DNA from: Daphnia pulex
Lineage: Eukaryota; Arthropoda; Branchiopoda; Diplostraca; Daphniidae
Assembly (NCBI RefSeq): GCF_021134715.1
Contig: NC_060025.1
Location: 2,046,001 to 2,110,000, forward strand
Direction: 5' to 3'
DNA: 64,000 nucleotides
Positions 1-10,576 of this stretch are shown piece by piece. The notes beneath the pieces were generated by a model. The model saw only the letters and a program-made list of their open reading frames with translations, had not been told where the DNA came from and made no database searches. The translations under genes and the position numbers were made by a program. Position 1 is the first letter of the stretch, and every line of letters begins with the position of its first letter.

Positions 1-550
1 ACCTGGTAATTAATTCATTCTTGGAATTTTCCACCTACATGTAATTAAATTTATTTTGTAAAGGTCCACCTGGACTCGACGGACGTCCTGGCCGTAACGG
101 AAAGGATGGCGAGCCTGGCTCTTGCTCTTGCAACGATGGTGAGCCGGGAACTCCTGGTATTCCTGGTACACCAGGCGTTGACGGTCCCAAAGGTCCTCCA
201 GGTGAGCCGGGAGTTCCAGCCATGCCAGCTCTTCCAGCTCCTTGCGCACAACCTCCATGCCAAATGGCAATGCCACCAGCTCCTTGCGCACAACCTCCAT
301 GCCAAATGGCAATGCAAGTTCCAATTCCTCAAGTTCCAGTGAGCTGCTGCGGTGGGACATTGAACTGCAACTCTCCGGTATTGAATTTTCACTTATAATT
401 TTCAATGAAACATCACCTTTAATTCGTTAAATCTCTATATTTAATTTGTAGTGCCCTTACCCTTGCGCATCGCCACCGTGTTACTATCCACCACAGCAAG
501 CCCCTTGCGCCACTGGCGGTTGCGGAGGAGGATACCCATGGAAAGGTTAA
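1..550 (+). CDS. Collagen-like secreted protein, 3' part (copy 1)
   Basis: This is the last part of a collagen-like gene that starts before the window. Exons are 1-5, 64-377 and 452-550, ending in TAA at 548-550. The first junction is CCT G|GTAATT joined to GT CCA CCT, restoring a Gly codon. The second exon encodes an interrupted Gly-X-Y run ([19 protein letters not shown], then a CSCNDG break, then more triplets), followed by a Pro/Ala/Cys-rich segment in which a block containing [13 protein letters not shown] occurs twice. The last exon encodes a Cys/Pro/Tyr/Gly-rich tail starting [14 protein letters not shown]. Exon order, the SCCGGT motif and the tail match the complete copy at 2150-3859, so the two are tandem paralogs. 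It is probably an extracellular or cuticle-associated short-chain collagen; that role is inferred. Confidence 0.85.
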
Positions 551-2097
551 TTTAGCAACAAGTAACATGCCAGCGTTCGGCAGTATAATTTAGTTTGCAG
601 TTATTTGATTTCTCATAGTGGGCAGTGAGGGATAAGATTGAAAGAAAAAATGCATTAGACAATTAGCCAAAAAAGCTGTACAACAAAAAAAAAAAAAGAA
701 GTTTGATTTCACAGTTCATTTAAAAAAGTTAAACCATGAATTTGCTTTTCATCCTATTTAGCTTATTCACCATCTTTTGTAGCCAACCTCATTTTCTGTA
801 AGAATACACACAGTTTTTTTTTTATTATTATTTATTTTAAAAAGAAAGCTCGTACGGGAATAGTTGTGAATTGGTGCAAAGTTGGGAAGTCTGGAGAGGG
901 AAAACCGGGGGGGGGGGGGGAAACTTTGTGATTTTACAGGCACTCTACCAGGACCACTCCGCCAAACTTCCGTTGAAGGTGATAATTTACAGAGGAACTG
1001 AATTATTCATCAGTGGCTGTGACAACAAAGGTAAGAACCCTTTGAACTTTTCCATCAAAGTCTCATTGCCTACGCTACTGACATTTCTCAATTGCGTGTT
1101 AAAGCAATTTCCCATCTTCAATTGATGCCCAATAAAAGGTAATTTAATTTTTATACTACATTTTCGGCGGAAAGAGCGGATATGTCTTAAAGAATTATTT
1201 AGTTCTCTTCAACACAGTGGAGGCATTAGATTCATGTCCATAATTGAGTTTTGAAATTGTGTGGGTCTAGCTAAATAGTGATCTGTTCTGAGTGCTTCTG
1301 TTTAAGGCAGAGCAGATTACAAGAGCTCCAAATGACGGTTCTATTCCTATGAATTACTAATGCTCCGTCGTCTGGGGATTTAATCATTCAATTCTCTCCA
1401 GTGAAATCCGGCAGCCAAGAAAATGGGATCGATACTCCAACAGCCGTCCATATTAAATATCACTCTTCATTTATTTGATAACGATTTCTACATTCCATTT
1501 AAGCCAACGCTTTTTCTATGTTTTAATTTCGTTCACAATTGGTCTGAAATGCTTATAATCTGATTCTAGACAGTAGGCTATAAGGCCGTTCAGTCCTCGT
1601 AAAACGAAGCAGACATTGGGCAGCCTGCATGTTAACTTATCACTGAATTTTTCATACATTCAGACAAGATTTATTTTTCCAGAAATATAAGGCGGTGTGA
1701 ATGACATGTTTGTGACATTGAATCCGGATCGTGACAGGCCTGCGCCATGGATTCCAGACGATACCGCATAGGAGTGGTGTCTAAAGATCGAGACATGTAT
1801 ATACGAGGTATATAGTACCATATGTTTATCTTCGTTAGTGACTTTATTTTGCATCAGAAACTTAAATTTTATTTCATGTTTTAATCCAAGGCCGGACGTG
1901 AAATCAGAGTGGAATTGCTGGACGATAGATACGAGTTTGTCGGCGGGTCATCACCAGTGCTTTGAGTTCATTTTAGCTCTACAAATTTATAGAGGTTATC
2001 TGTAGAGGAGCTCGTGCACTGATGGTGGACTGCTGGCCAACCCATTTTGGGAATTTCCATTCCTTTAGGCAACCGTATCCCGCAGAAAAACGAAGCC
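551..2097. other. Intergenic stretch between two collagen-like genes
   Basis: I see no convincing coding exon here. It holds a 14-base G run at 907-920 and an AATAAA at about 1129-1134. The short frames at 871-1125 and 1660-1854 have no splice or promoter context and no recognisable product. Confidence 0.6.
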
Positions 2098-2135
2098 TTT
2101 AAAAGCTGCCCAGTTGATTAAGATGCCCATCAGTC
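2098..2135 (+). promoter_or_regulatory. Core promoter: TATA-like box and TCAGTC initiator
   Basis: TTTAAAAG at 2098-2105 lies about 30 bases before CATCAGTCATT (about 2127-2137), a good match to the arthropod TCAGT initiator. This places the transcript start near 2130. The upstream ATG at 2123 would then be outside the mRNA and the ATG at 2150 (context CACCATGA) would be the start codon. Confidence 0.6.
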
Positions 2136-2149
2136 ATTTCGCAGTCACC

Positions 2150-3859
2150 ATGAAGTTGTTTCTAATTTTGTGTTGGGTGGCTTTAGCAACCTGCACCTAC
2201 CCACCACCCAAGTCGTGGGGAAGGCAACCTGCTCCTGCTCCTGCTCCTGCTCCTTGCGCCAGACAGAGTATCGAACTTGTGCGCAAGAATGCCGATAATT
2301 TGCTCTACCTGGAATACATGAGGAAACAGGCCCAGGGCGACGACGATTTCCTTTCGTGGACGGGCACCGACGAGTACCAGCAACGTCTCAACGAATTGCA
2401 ATACGGAAACTGCGAAACGGAATCGTCCGTCATTTGTCCCAGTGCTCCGTCTTGCGAATATAACTGCGGCAGCAGCTGCGAAACTTACGGACCGAAAATC
2501 GCCATGTTCCAGGCTGAATTGAAACGCCAAAGGTTGATGATTCAACGTCTTTATGCGCAGATCCTCGTCATTTCGCAAACCAAAAGCTCGTCGTGTGACT
2601 GTAAGTAATTATTTCAATTGTTAATTATAATATAGAAGTGATTTTGTAGCTGTACGACATTTGTGATCCTGCTGAATTCGCTCGCTCGTGTGTCGGCTAG
2701 AATTACAATAATCTGACGTTTGACCTTTTGGATGAGTCTGACTGGCGCTATACAGTTGCCACCGCCCAGACGGCGCTATTTCGTCTTTCATTTGAGAAAA
2801 TTATGTCTAGAATTATTGATGGGATCTCTTTTTATCTGGACAAGCCCTTCTGTATTTCTCCTTGACCCCTAATAAGAAGCTGACTGTTAACGAAATGTTT
2901 TTCTTGTTTTTTCCTTTTTTTATTTGATTTTTCAAGATGATACCTGCCTTCCCGCTCCTTCCTGTGAGACGAGATGTCCTTCTCCCGCTCCTTGTGAAGT
3001 GGAATGCCCTGCTCCCGCTCCGAGATGCGAAAGCTCCTGCGATAGTTACCCAGGACCTCGAGGACCACCTGGTAATTAATTAATTCTCGGAATTTTCCAC
3101 TTAAATGTAATTTAATTGATTTTGTAAAGGTCCACCTGGCCCTCCAGGACCCCCAGCATGCGAGACCGCAGGTGAAATGGGACCAATGGGCCCACCTGGT
3201 AAGTTGAACAACTATTCAAACTTTATTTTCTGATTCATTGAATTTAATATAATCCGTTAATTTTGGTAAACAGGTCCTCCCGGAAACAACGGTCGTCCAG
3301 GCAAGGATGGTGCTCCTGGCACTTGTTCCTGCCAAGACGGTGAACCAGGAAATCCAGGAACTCCTGGCAAACCTGGTACCGACGGCAAACGCGGTACTCC
3401 TGGTGAACCAGGTATTCCAGGCATTCCAGGTAGTCCAGGTACTTCAACTACTTGTCAAACTCCCTCGTGTCCACCAGCACCAATACCATTACCAGCACCT
3501 GCACCGGTTCCAGTAAGCTGCTGCGGAGGAACATCCACTTGCAACCAGCCGGTACTATTAACACAATGAGAGATTTAAATGAATTCAACTATGTAATTTG
3601 GCTTTTCTCTCTTTAGTGTCCATACCCTTGCCAATCGCCGCCGTGCTTCTATCCGCCAGTTCAATCCCCCAACTGTTGTGGCGGATCTATGGGTTCCGTT
3701 TGCGGAAATCCTTGCCCACCACAAATCTCGTGCAACACTAGTCCTTGCTTCTACGGAACTCCCATGATGCCATCAATGCCCGCTCCTTGCGGATCTGCCA
3801 CCGGATGCAACACGGGCTACTCCCACATCAAAGGCTATACTCATAACATGTATGGTTAA
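2150..3859 (+). CDS. Collagen-like secreted protein (copy 2, complete)
   Basis: Five coding exons (2150-2600, 2937-3071, 3130-3198, 3274-3551, 3617-3859) join in phase to give 391 residues. It begins with a signal peptide ([17 protein letters not shown]). A short Pro-Ala repeat and a non-collagenous region with heptad-like hydrophobics follow (around residues 30-150), then Cys/Pro-rich linkers. Three exons then carry interrupted Gly-X-Y triplets ([15 protein letters not shown], then [13 protein letters not shown] with a TCSCQDG break). The C-terminus is Cys-rich ([28 protein letters not shown]). The triplet domain is short and imperfect, so this is not a fibrillar collagen. The many cysteines suggest disulfide-linked extracellular assembly (inference). 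The start is chosen from the initiator position and signal peptide. No matching named gene is recognised. Confidence 0.88.
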
Positions 3860-4517
3860 GAACAGGGATCGACTGAATATGATGGTCTTTTTTATTATTT
3901 CGGTTTTTTCTTCAAGGGGAAAACATATTGACTGAAAGTGTTCATGGGTTTAGCACTATAACCGTTTTCAATTACTTTACAGATTAACCAGCAAATATAA
4001 TAATCTAATTCTTTAGTTTCATCTTCTTCCTTCTTTGTTGTAGACGTATTTAGACACCTCTTGAAATAATATCACGTAACGATTTCTGTTTAATTCTCGT
4101 TCCACTGCCATTATTCTCACAAAAACAAACACTAAAATGATCCCATCCATTCCGACATTGTAGAAATTTTTCCCCTAATACAGAAACACCAAACACAAAC
4201 TTTTTGTTTATTTTTCATCACAGTAGGCCCTATGGCTTCAACAGTGATTCTGTCTGCAGTCAGCTGATGAGCTGCTGTCCTGCGGATTACTATTACAGCA
4301 GAGAGCAGACGAATCGTAAAATAACGAGACAATCGTGCGTTACACTTACACCTGCTCATCTGCTAATCGCTTCGCAAGGTATGATGTTTGAACTATTTCT
4401 CTTCTTTGATTATTTGTCTAGTTATAATATATATGATAAGTTAATGTTAATAAGTTCTTGCCTAAAGAAAATAAGTTGAGGCATTATTTTATGATACCAA
4501 ATCAAATTTTTTGGTTC
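3860..4517. other. Intergenic, tail-to-tail
   Basis: This AT-rich stretch lies between the stop of the collagen-like gene and the poly(A) signal of the minus-strand methyltransferase gene. Frames at 4132-4359 and 4204-4479 overlap each other on opposite strands and look like chance reading frames. Confidence 0.6.
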
Positions 4518-4523
4518 TTTATT
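4518..4523 (-). terminator. Poly(A) signal (AATAAA on the minus strand)
   Basis: TTTATT on the plus strand reads AATAAA on the minus strand, about 85 bases after the methyltransferase stop codon. Confidence 0.5.
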
Positions 4524-4604
4524 TATTGATATATACGTAATCGCAGTTCATTCCAGTTTTCAGTTTAACAGTGAAATATTTTAAATATATTCTCGACTAG
4601 ATTT

Positions 4605-5495
4605 TCAGGGTAGGATCTGGTACCAAGCTATCTCGTAACCCAAAGAATCAGTCATGTTGTTCATGGCAGGCATTATCCCGTTGAACCATGGGTTGTATTT
4701 CGAATCAAATCGTACCATTCCGGCATCTTCGATTGATTTTACGATTTTGACACTATCGTAAAACCAGTTAATTTCTGTAGCGGGAGCGTACAAGTGGAAT
4801 TCTATGCCCATCTGTCTCACTTTCGACAACATCCCTGATTGAATTATGTTTGGGATGACAGTCCATTCATTGTATTCAATATCAATTTTCAAATAGTCAA
4901 TAATGGCATCCCCATGATCCAGCTTGAGCATCGAGTAAATAGACGAAAGTGTTTTAAAATTTCCACCGTCGTCCTTATCCGCGATGCCGAGGTTATAAAA
5001 ATTAACATCTTTGCTGTGTTTGTGAGTTTCTACTTTCATTGTCGGATCGAATGAATAGACTTTGCAGCCGTAATTTTCCATAGTTTCATCAAAAGACCAC
5101 TCGTTGTTGATTCCGAACGAATAGACGACACAACTGCCCGCTTTTGGTGCGATTTTATCGTCAAGGCAAACTGCTTTCTGTCCGTCGAGTCCGCTTGGAT
5201 TCTGAAGCATGTGTCCTCCAAAATCGTGTGTGAGTTTACAAGACGTTTGATTTGACCATTTAAAGTATTCAATTATTTGGTCAGGAGTTAATGTAGTAAC
5301 ATTCATAGTTTTCCAATCAATTTCTAATTCTTTGGGCTCCACAACAGAACTTACGAAGAGTTGCGCGTAATTTTGATAGTCCAGTACTGATGAAACCTTG
5401 TGAATTTTAGCACTGAGAGCAACAATTACTATAAAACCAATTGCCAGCGCAACTAAAACTGTCAGCCATTTACGCCCGAACCACAAAATTGACAT
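4605..5495 (-). CDS. METTL24/FkbM-type methyltransferase, type II membrane anchored
   Basis: Single-exon frame of 296 residues. Residues about 10-30 (WLTVLVALAIGFIVIVALS) form one N-terminal membrane segment with little before it, suggesting a signal anchor with the enzyme in the secretory lumen. The catalytic domain shows the family's CVVYSFGINNEWSFDE stretch (SAM-binding first strand and loop), CKVYSFDP, the KIDIEYNEW motif and IEFHLYA near the C-terminus. These match methyltransferase-like protein 24 and the Methyltransf_21/FkbM fold as I know them. Length is normal for the group. Substrate is unknown. A CAG at 5497-5499 (minus strand) lies just before the ATG, so a spliced 5' UTR is possible. 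Confidence 0.88.
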   Translation of the reverse strand: MSILWFGRKWLTVLVALAIGFIVIVALSAKIHKVSSVLDYQNYAQLFVSSVVEPKELEIDWKTMNVTTLTPDQIIEYFKWSNQTSCKLTHDFGGHMLQNPSGLDGQKAVCLDDKIAPKAGSCVVYSFGINNEWSFDETMENYGCKVYSFDPTMKVETHKHSKDVNFYNLGIADKDDGGNFKTLSSIYSMLKLDHGDAIIDYLKIDIEYNEWTVIPNIIQSGMLSKVRQMGIEFHLYAPATEINWFYDSVKIVKSIEDAGMVRFDSKYNPWFNGIMPAMNNMTDSLGYEIAWYQILP

Positions 5496-5840
5496 ACTGG
5501 TAATTATTGTGTCAATCGAAATTAATTATAGCACAAAATTGGCATGTAACACATGTACGCTACGCAGCACCAGCTTTTTTCGTTTATGCTGTTCATTTAT
5601 GGCCTCGATAGGCAAATGAAACGAGATAAACGATCTTTTTGTTTGTCTTATCAGTATTTCACATCAATGTCCTTATCATTAGGTCAACAGTTTTACTTTT
5701 TTCAACTGTTTTTAAATAACAAAAAAATTTTGTAAAATTTTTTTCAGACCAAAAAATGAAATATTTGGAATTTTGTAATTATGTGTCTTGAAATGTAGTG
5801 TACTTTTATTTTGCAATGAAATCATTTTTCAAACAATTGT
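5496..5840. other. Intergenic, AT-rich
   Basis: Short upstream region of the methyltransferase gene, facing the 3' end of the next minus-strand gene. TATAAT-like bases sit at 5525-5530 on the minus strand but too close to the ATG to be a firm promoter call. No gene is seen. Confidence 0.5.
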
Positions 5841-5844
5841 AATT

Positions 5845-5850
5845 TTTATT
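5845..5850 (-). terminator. Poly(A) signal of the DUF4789-type gene
   Basis: TTTATT on the plus strand (AATAAA on the minus strand) lies about 100 bases beyond the stop codon at 5947-5949. Confidence 0.55.
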
Positions 5851-5946
5851 CACAGTCTGTCAAACTAGTGAAACTACCATAGTTTTGGCAGTAAATTTGT
5901 TTACTAATTCTTATTAATTTTAATTCGAAGGTGAGGTAAGACGAAA

Positions 5947-8098
5947 TTAAATGGAAAAATTCCAATCGCGTTCGCATCGGGCGTGGCCCAAAACGTAATC
6001 TGTAACAATGAACGTGCTTCTTTCTGGGCAAGGTCCGCGAGTGCCCGGTTTGTAACATCCGGCTGGACCGTGAAAATGTCCTTTCCAGTAGAAATGTTTG
6101 CCGTCGATCTGTTTTTCCGGGCAAGGACTAGGGCGACAATTGGCTTCACGACGACTAGATGGCACCAGCCACATGTTCTTCTCACAAGGCCCGCGAGTGA
6201 AAGGCTCATAGCATTTATTCTCGGCAGTGTAAATAAGGTGAAATTCCTTCATGCATTGACACGAACCCATTTGTCTATTCAATCCGATGTAGACTTGATC
6301 CGTACCGCATTCGTAAACCAGCCAATCTCTATGTCGAGAATGTCGTTAATCTCTTGAACGTTAGTTTGCCTATGCAAATGTTATGGTTGTCAATCATTAA
6401 ATTGATTTGAAAAGAAATACCCCTTAGAAGATGCCGCGGGACGACAGGTTTTCGTGACAGGATCATAGCGGTAGCTAGGTGGATATCCGGTGCAGGGTTC
6501 TGCTGTCGATTTCAAATTGCATCTGGCCGATAACGAGGAAGATTCAGTTTCTTGACTGACTTTTGATAAGCAACCGTCCCATGGGTAATTTGAATAGGCG
6601 GAGCAATATGACGGCGCCTCTGCAGCTGGATTGTCACTTCCGTTTTCTTCGACCAAAATCTCGTTGGCCGGACACGGACCTCGGCTTCCTTTTGGACAGT
6701 AATAGCGTTGACCACACCTTGATGAAATAGATGAATAATTGATGTTAGCCTTTTCATGCGTTGTTTTGGCCGGATGTGACAACAAGCTTTTTCTCGCATA
6801 GTTTTGTGACTCAACAGTGTATACTATATTTATTTGTTAGATTTGGTTTATCTCTGATTCGGAACGGCCGCTTAGTTTGCCCTCATGTTATCAAGGTGTG
6901 GCAACTCCAAGCCAAGCACTTTGTGTTGCACTCTGCTGATAAGAATTATTTTTCAACACAAATATTTCTGTTACTTGAAAAAAAACTTTACAAAACGAAA
7001 TGCATATTTTCCAGCCCAAAATATTATGCGTTTCTTCCGGTTTCCGTTTTACTTGGAATCATTTTTAATACGTACTTGAAGGCAAATAGAAAATGTATAC
7101 CATATTTACGATTTTTAGGTTTACAAAAGATATTTATGACTTCAATAATAAAACAACAAAATGCGAGAGATATTAGTTGAAAAAAAGAAGCACAATTTTT
7201 GTTTTAATGGATAAATTGTTTGACTTTACATGGCAATGCTGTTTTTGTTTTGATTATTTTCATGTGTTTCAAATTGGTTCATTTATTTCTTATTTATCTC
7301 TAGATCTGCAATTAAATTCAAAGGAAGCTCCAAAGTATTGAAAATTCCCACTTTAGAATTTGATAACTATGTGCATAAACAAATGTTCAGGTCTCTGACC
7401 TCCCAAAATTAATCAATTTTTAGTAGTGAACATACATAGTAATTTTATAGTACTTACACTTTAATTGACACCAGCTCTAGTGGGGGTGGTCTAATTGTTG
7501 GAATTAAAACTGAATTTTGCTCAGTTGTTTCAGGTTTAGGTTGAAATCCTGGTTCAGATTCTCCATCAGGCTTGTCACCGTTACCATCTACCAATCCTGA
7601 CTCAATTTCTTCATCAGACTTGTCATCATTACCATCTACCAACTCTGATTCAGTTTCTCCACCTTGCTCGTTATCATTACCATCTACCAAGCCTGATTCA
7701 ATTTCTCCATCTGGCTCATCACCACTACCATCAACCGATGCTGACTCAAATTCTTCATCTGGTTCACCATCATTACCATCTACTAACCCTGACTCAATTT
7801 CACCGTCTGGCTGGTCACCACTACCATCTAACAACCCTGATCCAATTTCTTCATCCGGCTCGTCACCACTACCTTGATCAATCATCGTGTCATCCAGTAT
7901 TGTTTTTATTGCATTATTATTGATTTTCGATGTCTGGAATTTCTTTTGAACAATACCTCGTCGTACCAATGTGTGGGGCTCATCTTGGAAGAAAAACTCG
8001 TTGGTTGGATAAGCATCCCCGGAGCAAATAAACAGAATTTGCCCAGCAAAACTCCAAGCCACAACTGCAGTAAGCAAAAATTTGACACTAACCCCCAT
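5947..8098 (-). CDS. Secreted acidic Ser-Gly repeat protein with C-terminal DUF4789-type cysteine domain
   Basis: Three coding exons (8098-7458, 6717-6421, 6328-5947) join in phase to 439 residues. Exon 1 encodes a signal peptide (MGVSVKFLLTAVVAWSFAG), an NEFFFQDEP motif, a dibasic RR, then about six imperfect 20-22-residue acidic repeats of the type PDGEIESGLVDGN with several DGSGD sites. The reading frame appears to stop (GTG TAA), but AAAGT|GTAAGT is a strong donor, and splicing to the AAG acceptor at 6718 gives KVCGQRYYCPKGSRGPC. That junction matches the paralog at 10744-12559 in position and phase. The C-terminal 225 residues carry repeated GPC and CPE-type cysteine motifs typical of DUF4789. 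D/E-G-S-G-D sites fit glycosaminoglycan attachment (inference). Function unknown. Confidence 0.82.
7560..7880 (-). repeat. Coding tandem repeat, about 60-66 bp units
   Basis: Six imperfect copies encode acidic units ending VDGND or VDGSGD. On the plus strand the same units read as repeated CCATCTACCAA and GACTCAATTTC blocks. The copies differ at many third positions, so the array is not very recent. Confidence 0.8.
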
Positions 8099-8183
8099 TT
8101 CGGTAAGCAATATGTTGCAATAGTAACTTTTGGTGTAATTTCTTTAAACAGAATTTTATAACCGACTTCCACTCAGGACAACC

Positions 8184-8240
8184 GTGCAACTGATTGAACC
8201 GTTTCATTCGTTACCCATTTCATTTTTTATTTTTCATGAC
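8184..8240 (-). promoter_or_regulatory. Initiator AATCAGTTGCAC with upstream A/T box
   Basis: On the minus strand AATCAGTTGCAC (8195-8184) gives a start site near 8191, about 93 bases before the ATG. About 38-40 bases further upstream is an ATAAAAAATG run. The same initiator word occurs before the 9025-9609 gene. Confidence 0.5.
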
Positions 8241-8899
8241 CTGAATCAGCGATGATAAGGTGATAGGTGATTCAGATGATATCGGTACAAGCAACATATT
8301 TCACTTTAACAAATCCTACGTCGTGTAAAATCCCGCGTTTACATTTCATCCTGGTATTACACATCTCAAGTGATTTCGCAAGTAAGTGTGTCACAGGCTA
8401 ACAAATACCATGGGTCGCATGGCATTATTTCATTTATTACTAACCGGAATCATTAAAATGTAATTAACCAGTCATCAAATAATTAGCGATGAGAGAATTT
8501 CCGGTTGATTAAAAAGTTGTGAAATATTGGCTCACATATTTCTTCAATATTTTAACTCACATACGTGGAGATAATTTGATAAAGAAATTGATAGGCCTAC
8601 CTACGCGTGAGGGTGAAGACTTATGCCAACGTGGATTATTTGATTATCACCTAGATAAAACACGTAGCCTACTATATGTATTTGCTTACATTAAAATGAA
8701 CAAAGACAATACCAAACTTCAAAATCCTAAAAAGTTGCCTAGATTATGGTTGAGGTATGTTAACAGTTTTTGTAGGGGACTACTTTTCTGTACGAAAAGG
8801 ACAAAAAAAAAATCCGCTTCAACTTACGAGGAAAAATGTGTCGCATAAAAAATCCAAAAGATGTTTTCATTGCGCAAAAGTGACGTAGTAGTTTTAATT
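8241..8899. other. Intergenic stretch
   Basis: No gene is supported. The frame at 8519-8848 on the plus strand (109 codons) has no promoter, splice partner or recognisable motif. A minus-strand AATAAA (TTTATT at 8900-8905) marks the end of the next gene. Confidence 0.5.
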
Positions 8900-9024
8900 T
8901 TTATTAAATTTTAATTTCTTAGATTGAATTGTTCTGTCTTTTGACTGGATGTCAGGTGGATGAGGGTTCGAAGGTTCGTTGTCTGTGTGTTCGGTGACTT
9001 TTCAGAATTTTTCGATTTCAATTT

Positions 9025-9609
9025 TTATTCATCGTCAATGAACGTTGATGCCCATTCTCCTCTGCTGCCATCTCCAGATCCGCTACCTTCTCCAGATCCG
9101 CTACCGTCTCCAATTCCGCTTCCCTCTCCAGTTCCGCTTCCCTCTCCAAATCCGCTCCCAGGCTTGCATCGGCTTGGATATCCGCTTCCCTCTCCTGATC
9201 CGCTTTCGTCACATTCTTCTTCAGTGTCTGTCTTGTATTCATACTTCAGTGTCTCATAATTCTCGTTTTCATTAGGTGACTCATTTTCTCCGTTGACAAC
9301 TGGACTCTCTTCCGTGTCTGTCGAGAATCCATTTTCTATCTGGTAATTCTTGTATTCAATAGGTGACACCTTTTTTCCGTTTACAAAATAACTCTCTTTA
9401 GTGTCTGCCGGATTTTCATTCGATATAGTCTCTTTCTCGTATTCTTCATTGGACACCAATTTCCCGTTTACAATTCGTCTAGAACTAGCCTTTTCACGAA
9501 TGACTTCATTCTCAAAGAAGAAATCATTCCCAGAATTGGCAGAGCAAATCACAACTTGCATGACAATTAATGCCAAACTGGTAATTAACACTTTATTTCC
9601 AAGCGCCAT
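9025..9609 (-). CDS. Secreted Ser-Gly-rich protein, putative small proteoglycan core
   Basis: Single-exon frame of 194 residues starting MALGNKVLITSLALIVMQVV, a clear signal peptide. The mature N-terminus has NDFFFENE followed by SSRRIVNG, mirroring NEFFFQDE and VRRGIV in the gene at 5947-8098. Three imperfect repeats containing VNGK or VNGE follow. The C-terminal third has ten Ser-Gly dipeptides, mostly spaced four residues apart in an acidic setting (GEGSGTGEGSGIGDGSG), which is the classic serglycin-like context for glycosaminoglycan chains. Two cysteines flank a short basic patch. There is no splice donor at its end and AATAAA overlaps the stop codon, so it seems to lack the cysteine domain of its relative. 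Role in matrix or mucus is inferred. Confidence 0.78.
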   Translation of the reverse strand: MALGNKVLITSLALIVMQVVICSANSGNDFFFENEVIREKASSRRIVNGKLVSNEEYEKETISNENPADTKESYFVNGKKVSPIEYKNYQIENGFSTDTEESPVVNGENESPNENENYETLKYEYKTDTEEECDESGSGEGSGYPSRCKPGSGFGEGSGTGEGSGIGDGSGSGEGSGSGDGSRGEWASTFIDDE

Positions 9610-9683
9610 TGCACACGTACGCTACACTTAGAACGACAGGAAATTTGATGGTGTTTAGGGTTGGATGAAATGCCAGCGACTGT

Positions 9684-9745
9684 CGCAGTGCAACTGATTC
9701 TTTCTTAATCATTTCATTCCTTTCCTTTTTTCCTCTTTTTTATTT
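9684..9745 (-). promoter_or_regulatory. Initiator AATCAGTTGCAC shared with the neighbouring paralog
   Basis: On the minus strand AATCAGTTGCAC gives a start near 9695, about 86 bases before the ATG. A GAAAATAAAAAA run lies about 48 bases upstream. The identical 12-base initiator in the same position before the 5947-8098 gene supports shared ancestry and similar control. Confidence 0.5.
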
Positions 9746-10570
9746 TCAAATTTATAACGATAAGAGTAGTCAATCGAAATATCATATTATCTACGTGTTA
9801 CTGACCTATTGTTGGCCAACCCCCCGCCCCACCAATATTGCAATCCGCCTTATAATTTAGATTTTAGGATTGTTTTTTATCAAGTTATATTAGCTTATTA
9901 CTATGTTTATTTGAACATTTCGTAAAATTAAACCGTTGAATATAAAGTAACAGTCTAGACAACAACTTTATAAGCAAGTCCAGATAACGATTTAAGCCCT
10001 TTGGTTAGGCTGCTATAAAAATTCAATATTTTATATGGCATGTACACCATGTTTTCTGGGTTTGTTTGATCAACCCAAAAGATCGTATATAATCCTAGAT
10101 TACCCTAGATTACGTCTTAGTGTAATATAATCGTGCTCTGAAACTCTACATTTTTTTACTGAAACTTGCAGACACGTTATCTCTGTAAACACGGGAGAAT
10201 GAGGTCTCCACGTCTTCAAACGATGTTCTAGCAGCGAAGTAGACACCGAAGCTTTTCTTGAATGTATATTACTCTTATCGAGGGAAAGCGAAAAGAAAAT
10301 GTCATTGCTCGCCCACGGCCTATCAGCCAGGAATGCTTATTATTTCACTTATATGGATTATTGTGTTTGTTTTGTTTTTGTTTTTTTCGAAAATTGAACA
10401 GCAGGTGGGTGGGGTCTCACAGGCTTCACACCTGTGTGTTTGGTCTCGTTCTTTTTCGGTTATGTTTCATTTCATTCTTGATATGGACTGTTTCTCTCTC
10501 TCACGAGTTATCTTACCGTTAAGACATTTCTCCCCTCGTGATTGTTTGACTATACTATCTTGTGAGAGTT
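9746..10570. other. Divergent intergenic region
   Basis: This region separates the Ser-Gly-rich gene from the plus-strand DUF4789 gene. Overlapping frames at 10258-10572 are hydrophobic and T-rich, with no splice context. I see no gene. Confidence 0.5.
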
Positions 10571-10576
10571 GAATGG

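Noticed and set aside
2183-2578. Minus-strand 131-codon frame opposite collagen copy 2
   Set aside because: It is antisense to a well-supported coding exon with signal peptide and correct phases.
10258-10572. Hydrophobic plus-strand frames upstream of the DUF4789-type gene
   Set aside because: They overlap each other in different frames, are driven by T runs, and lie in the promoter region of a supported gene.
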